NCBI GenBank assembly: GCA_964541075.1
Contig: CAZIPZ010000186.1
Location: 1 to 8,020, forward strand
Origin: CAZIPZ01 sp964541075
Lineage (GTDB): Bacteria; Acidobacteriota; Terriglobia; 20CM-2-55-15
Length of the DNA stretch: 8,020 nt
Direction of reading: 5' to 3'
Part shown: positions 5,095 to 8,020 of the stretch, in pieces
Position numbering within the stretch: position 1 is the stretch's first letter
Layout: every line of letters starts with the position of its first letter
Notes under the pieces: generated by a model
The model's database searches: none
Told to the model about the DNA's origin: nothing
The model's input: the letters and a program-made list of their open reading frames with translations, nothing else
Program-made: the position numbers and the translations under genes

Positions 5095-5997
5095 ATGCAA
5101 GCCAGCCTTGAACAATTCCATCAAAGCATCCGCAGTATTGCAGCGATCATGATGGATTCGGTAGGCCGCATCGTCCTGGTCAATAATCAAACCGAGAACA
5201 TGTTCGGTTATGGGCGAGGGGAACTGTTAGGAGACGCTCGAGATCTTGATACCTTCGCGTTTCCGTGGACAGCATACCCAGCCCCGGGCGAACTTCAACG
5301 CCGTTCCTCGCACAAGATTAATGGGATGGGCCTGGATCTTTTAGGGCGCGCAAAAAACGGCGACGAATTTCCAATCGAGGTCAGTCTCAGTCCGGTGACG
5401 ACAGATTCGGGCATGCTTATCGTCACGATAGTTCACGAAATTACCGAACGTAAACACGCCGAAGATGCGCGAGAAGAATCGGACGAGCAATATCGATCGA
5501 TATTGAATAACGCCGTCTTCGGGAACCGAGGCATCGATCAGCCAATTCGGACTGAACAGGACCCCATTCCGAACGCAAAGTATCAGGACACAATGTCTTC
5601 CAAAAGCTCGATAAGTCCTGCAACTCGAAAGGGTTTCCGGACGAAATGTTCGACGGGCAGTCCCAGGGTGGAGTCGACCGTTTCCTTGCTATGCGCGCTG
5701 GTGAGAATGACTTTGAGTTCCGATCTCAGCCGGCGCGCCTGCTCGAAGACGTCGCGACTCGATACGCCGGGTAAGGTGAGGTCAAGGATCATGGCGTCGA
5801 ATGATTGTTCCGCGGCGCGAAGACATTCGAGAGCCGCAGTGCCATCGCCTGCTTCAACGACAGAGAATCCTCTCCTGCGCAGAAGCTTTCCCACGGCGAC
5901 CCGCAATTCCGTTTCGTCTTCCACGACGAGCACGGATCGAGAAAGGTCCGACAGACGTTCGGCGTTTCTGCGGTCGCTCGGTTTTCCGCCTCTTTGA
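5095..5997 (+). CDS. Truncated PAS-domain sensor with antisense tail (probable pseudogene)
   Basis: Residues 8-122 are one PAS/PAC domain: GRIVLVNNQTENMFGYGRGELLG (24-46), then GRAKNGDEFPIEVSLSP (84-100) and the closing IVHEITERKHAED (113-125). A second PAS domain begins at ESDEQYRSILNNAVFG (129-143) and breaks off at once. Residues 144-163 match nothing I know, and from base 5583 on the frame simply reads the opposite strand of the hybrid kinase, giving a Ser/Arg-rich tail without domain character. No kinase, cyclase or other output domain is present in this frame, and the other frames across 5518-5582 do not continue the PAS. ATG 5095 follows GGAAGG by seven bases, and an in-frame stop at 5065-5067 excludes an earlier start. 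Most likely this is the 5' remnant of a larger sensor kinase cut by a rearrangement between about 5524 and 5582. It could still express the lone PAS domain. Confidence 0.6.
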   Translation: MQASLEQFHQSIRSIAAIMMDSVGRIVLVNNQTENMFGYGRGELLGDARDLDTFAFPWTAYPAPGELQRRSSHKINGMGLDLLGRAKNGDEFPIEVSLSPVTTDSGMLIVTIVHEITERKHAEDAREESDEQYRSILNNAVFGNRGIDQPIRTEQDPIPNAKYQDTMSSKSSISPATRKGFRTKCSTGSPRVESTVSLLCALVRMTLSSDLSRRACSKTSRLDTPGKVRSRIMASNDCSAARRHSRAAVPSPASTTENPLLRRSFPTATRNSVSSSTTSTDRERSDRRSAFLRSLGFPPL

Positions 5998-7691
5998 GTT
6001 GTCTCTAAGTCACACGGAAGTTGGATCTCAAACGTTGTGCCTTTGTCTGACGAACTGACGAAACTGATTGACCCGTTGTGCTCACCAACGATCGTTTTGA
6101 CTACTGCCAGCCCCAGCCCACGTCCCGCAAATTTGGTACTGAAGAAAGGATCGAAGATTTTCGACTGCAGATCGCTCGATATACCAGTGCCCGTATCTGC
6201 CACCACTAACCGCAGTGCTTGAGGTCCATTGAGATCCGCGGTCGCGACTACAGGCGAAACACTAAGAGTAATGAGCCCGTCTTTTCCTTCCAGAGCTTCA
6301 GACGCATTGAGGACCAGGTTCATTACTACCTGTCGGATTTGTGCGGCGTCAGCGCGGATTGCAGGAAGGCCAGTTGGTAGATCCGAGTTCAATACAGCAT
6401 GTTTTGAAATGGAGGCCTTGAGAAGTTCCAACATCTCATGGACGAGTTGTGAAAGGTCGAGTGATTCAGGCTTCGCTGTATCTTGTCCGGCATAGATCAT
6501 CAGCTCACGAACGATTTCGGCTGCACGCAGGGCCACGGCCTTGATCCGCGCGAGCCCATCAGCAGGAGACAAGCCGGATGCCAGCGTCGCCTCGCTGACC
6601 TCTGCCTCAGCCAGAATGCTGCCGAGCAGATTGTTGAAATCATGCGCGATCCCACTGGTCAGGACACCGAGGCTCTCGAGTTTTTGCCGCGCGAGAGCCT
6701 CCTCCTGAGCGCGTTTGAAATCTGTGATCTCAATGCAGGAGCCGATGTATCCGAGGAAGGTTCCTGCGCTATCCACCATTGGTGTGCCATGATCGAGCAC
6801 CCAACCCCAGTTTCCGTCATGGCGACGGAGCCGGTACTCCATCCGAAACGTCTCCCGCCGGTCAAACCGCGCCATGTACGTCGCGAGGCAGGCTTGAATA
6901 TCTTCGGGATGTACTGCTTCGGCCCAACCGTCGCCTATTTCCTGTTCCATCGTTCGGCCCGTAAATTCCAACCACGGCTTATTGAACCAGGTGCATTTCT
7001 TGTCTAAACCGGAGACCCAGATCATGACTGGCGCACTATCGGCCAAGTCGCGAAAACGACGCTCGCTTTCTCTCAATGCTTGCTCGGTTTGTGCTTTCTC
7101 AATCAATGCCGCAGCCTGCCTCGCAAGGTGATCAAGAAGCCGTAACTCTCGATCATTGGGTTGGTGAGGTCGATGATAGTGTGTGGAAAACATTCCAATG
7201 ACAGTCCCGGATCGACTGATCAACGGAGTGGACTGGACTGCCCGAACTCCGGCATCAAGGATGACTTTCAGGCCGTCTGTATCAGCGAAAATCGGACTAC
7301 TTAGAACATCATTCACAATGACTCGTTTACCCTGAATCATCGATAACCCGCACGCCGTATCATTACCTCTCACTACTCTGAAAAACTCGAGAAATGGCGA
7401 GTCGAACCCTCGGTGTGCGGCGATGTGTAGGTCTCCGGAGGGGCTTAACAGTTGGACGTTCCCCATGGTTGCCGCCGTAATCGCTATCGCAGCATCCAAG
7501 ACTTCACCCAGCAAATCGTGGAGATCTCTTTGCTCCGCCAGCCGCAGACTGGTCTCATGCAATTGTTCCAAGCTTCCAATTTCAACTTGTAGTTGTTCTC
7601 GGAGCGAATCGATCTCCTGATGGGAGCGTCGTTCAACTTCTGCGATTTGACGTCTTAACGACTCGAGTTCTGATGCGGCGTTTTCACTCAT
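5583..7691 (-). CDS. Soluble hybrid sensor histidine kinase (GAF-PAS-HisKA-HATPase-receiver)
   Basis: Domains of the 702-residue protein in order: charged coiled coil (about 5-50), GAF (about 50-200), PAS/PAC (208-327), dimerisation/phosphoacceptor domain with phosphoacceptor His350 in SGIAHDFNNLL, HATPase (about 445-560) and receiver (586-702). The ATP site is intact: N-box MNLVLNASEAL (457-467), G1 DTGTGIS (499-505), F-box DPFF (514-517) and G2 GLGL (525-528). The receiver has Glu591-Asp592, phosphoacceptor Asp637 (LDLTLPG), Thr664 and Lys686, so it should accept phosphate. There is no signal peptide or membrane segment, so it senses a cytoplasmic signal through GAF or PAS; the ligand is unknown. 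It has no neighbouring response regulator with an output domain, so phosphate may pass to an unlinked phosphotransfer protein. ATG 7691 has only a weak Shine-Dalgarno site. Its last 415 bases lie antisense to the PAS-gene frame. Confidence 0.93.
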   Translation of the reverse strand: MSENAASELESLRRQIAEVERRSHQEIDSLREQLQVEIGSLEQLHETSLRLAEQRDLHDLLGEVLDAAIAITAATMGNVQLLSPSGDLHIAAHRGFDSPFLEFFRVVRGNDTACGLSMIQGKRVIVNDVLSSPIFADTDGLKVILDAGVRAVQSTPLISRSGTVIGMFSTHYHRPHQPNDRELRLLDHLARQAAALIEKAQTEQALRESERRFRDLADSAPVMIWVSGLDKKCTWFNKPWLEFTGRTMEQEIGDGWAEAVHPEDIQACLATYMARFDRRETFRMEYRLRRHDGNWGWVLDHGTPMVDSAGTFLGYIGSCIEITDFKRAQEEALARQKLESLGVLTSGIAHDFNNLLGSILAEAEVSEATLASGLSPADGLARIKAVALRAAEIVRELMIYAGQDTAKPESLDLSQLVHEMLELLKASISKHAVLNSDLPTGLPAIRADAAQIRQVVMNLVLNASEALEGKDGLITLSVSPVVATADLNGPQALRLVVADTGTGISSDLQSKIFDPFFSTKFAGRGLGLAVVKTIVGEHNGSISFVSSSDKGTTFEIQLPCDLETTQRGGKPSDRRNAERLSDLSRSVLVVEDETELRVAVGKLLRRRGFSVVEAGDGTAALECLRAAEQSFDAMILDLTLPGVSSRDVFEQARRLRSELKVILTSAHSKETVDSTLGLPVEHFVRKPFRVAGLIELLEDIVS

Positions 7692-8020
7692 GCATGGTGC
7701 GGACTTCTGAATCTCATGCGCGGTGAAGGCTAATGGAGTTTAGTGAAAGTGCGCTCGCAATGGAAACGGAATACGGTTGCGACGGGGACTCCACTTCACG
7801 CCATTGACTAATTGGCCAGGCGCCGGCGTTGCACGCCGTTTCTGTCACAAGAAATCGAAAACGATGATTGGTATGAGACGAGTTGTCACGATTCCAGCCA
7901 AAACAGCCGCAATCACGCCACGCAGGGTATCGCGAACTCGCTAATTCGAATGCAACGGAAGTGCAGTACTAACCCGCATTTCTCACCAATAGTTCACGGA
8001 AGTAGCAAGAAAAGGCGTCG
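7692..8020. other. 329-base upstream region without a recognisable gene
   Basis: This region should contain the promoter of the hybrid kinase on the minus strand, but I find no convincing -35/-10 pair. CGGCGT-TGC-ACGCCG (7824-7838) is a six-pair hairpin followed by TTTCT on the plus strand, with no plus-strand gene ending before it. A 23-codon hydrophobic minus-strand frame (7916-7845, GTG start) encodes IAAVLAGIVTTRLIPIIVF and ends before the hairpin; it could be a membrane-protein remnant or chance. Confidence 0.4.

Noticed and set aside
6483..7007. 174-codon plus-strand open frame
   Set aside because: It is a shadow of the PAS and HisKA region of the histidine kinase.
1..8020. CRISPR arrays, tRNA or rRNA genes, and transposase genes
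   Set aside because: No regularly spaced repeats, cloverleaf-like segment, rRNA-like sequence or transposase domain was seen anywhere in the window.

Overview
The window looks like a chromosomal fragment from an Acidobacteriota bacterium. The first gene is the end of an Oar-like TonB-dependent receptor of the type that is greatly expanded in that phylum. The PAS/GAF sensor proteins, the c'-type cytochrome and the Hsp20 also read as acidobacterial. This assignment rests on recognising protein style, not on a search. A run of ten N at 1876-1885 shows that the sequence is a scaffolded draft assembly, possibly metagenomic.

Layout. Plus strand, left: the C-terminus of an outer-membrane TonB-dependent receptor (1-551), a strong inverted repeat just after its stop (565-599), a methyltransferase-fold protein with a Sec signal peptide (700-1347), and a small exported c-type cytochrome (1505-1922) whose last codons are interrupted by the N gap. 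About 570 bases without a convincing gene follow (1923-2489). Minus strand, middle, in order of transcription: glgC (ADP-glucose pyrophosphorylase, 4754-3474), an hsp20-family small heat-shock protein 29 bases downstream (3444-2956), and 262 bases further on a 67-residue zinc-ribbon protein (2693-2490). A 340-base divergent spacer (4755-5094) separates glgC from a plus-strand PAS-domain gene (from 5095). That gene breaks off at the start of a second PAS domain, and its frame then runs antisense through the 3' end of a complete minus-strand hybrid histidine kinase (7691-5583). The last 329 bases hold no recognisable gene.

How the genes may work together. glgC and hsp20 are spaced like an operon and could link glycogen precursor synthesis to protein protection under stress or in stationary phase. 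This is inferred from spacing only. The hybrid kinase is soluble (coiled coil, GAF, PAS, HisKA, HATPase, receiver) and has no response regulator with an output domain next to it. The exported methyltransferase and cytochrome share orientation and a periplasmic destination, but 157 bases separate them and no joint role can be shown.

I did not find an obviously new multi-gene system. The points most worth checking are the broken PAS gene with its antisense tail, the apparent frameshift at the N gap in the cytochrome (which resolves simply if the flanks overlap by three bases), the altered hinge of GlgC, the exported methyltransferase, and the cluster of TTTGTC motifs upstream of glgC.
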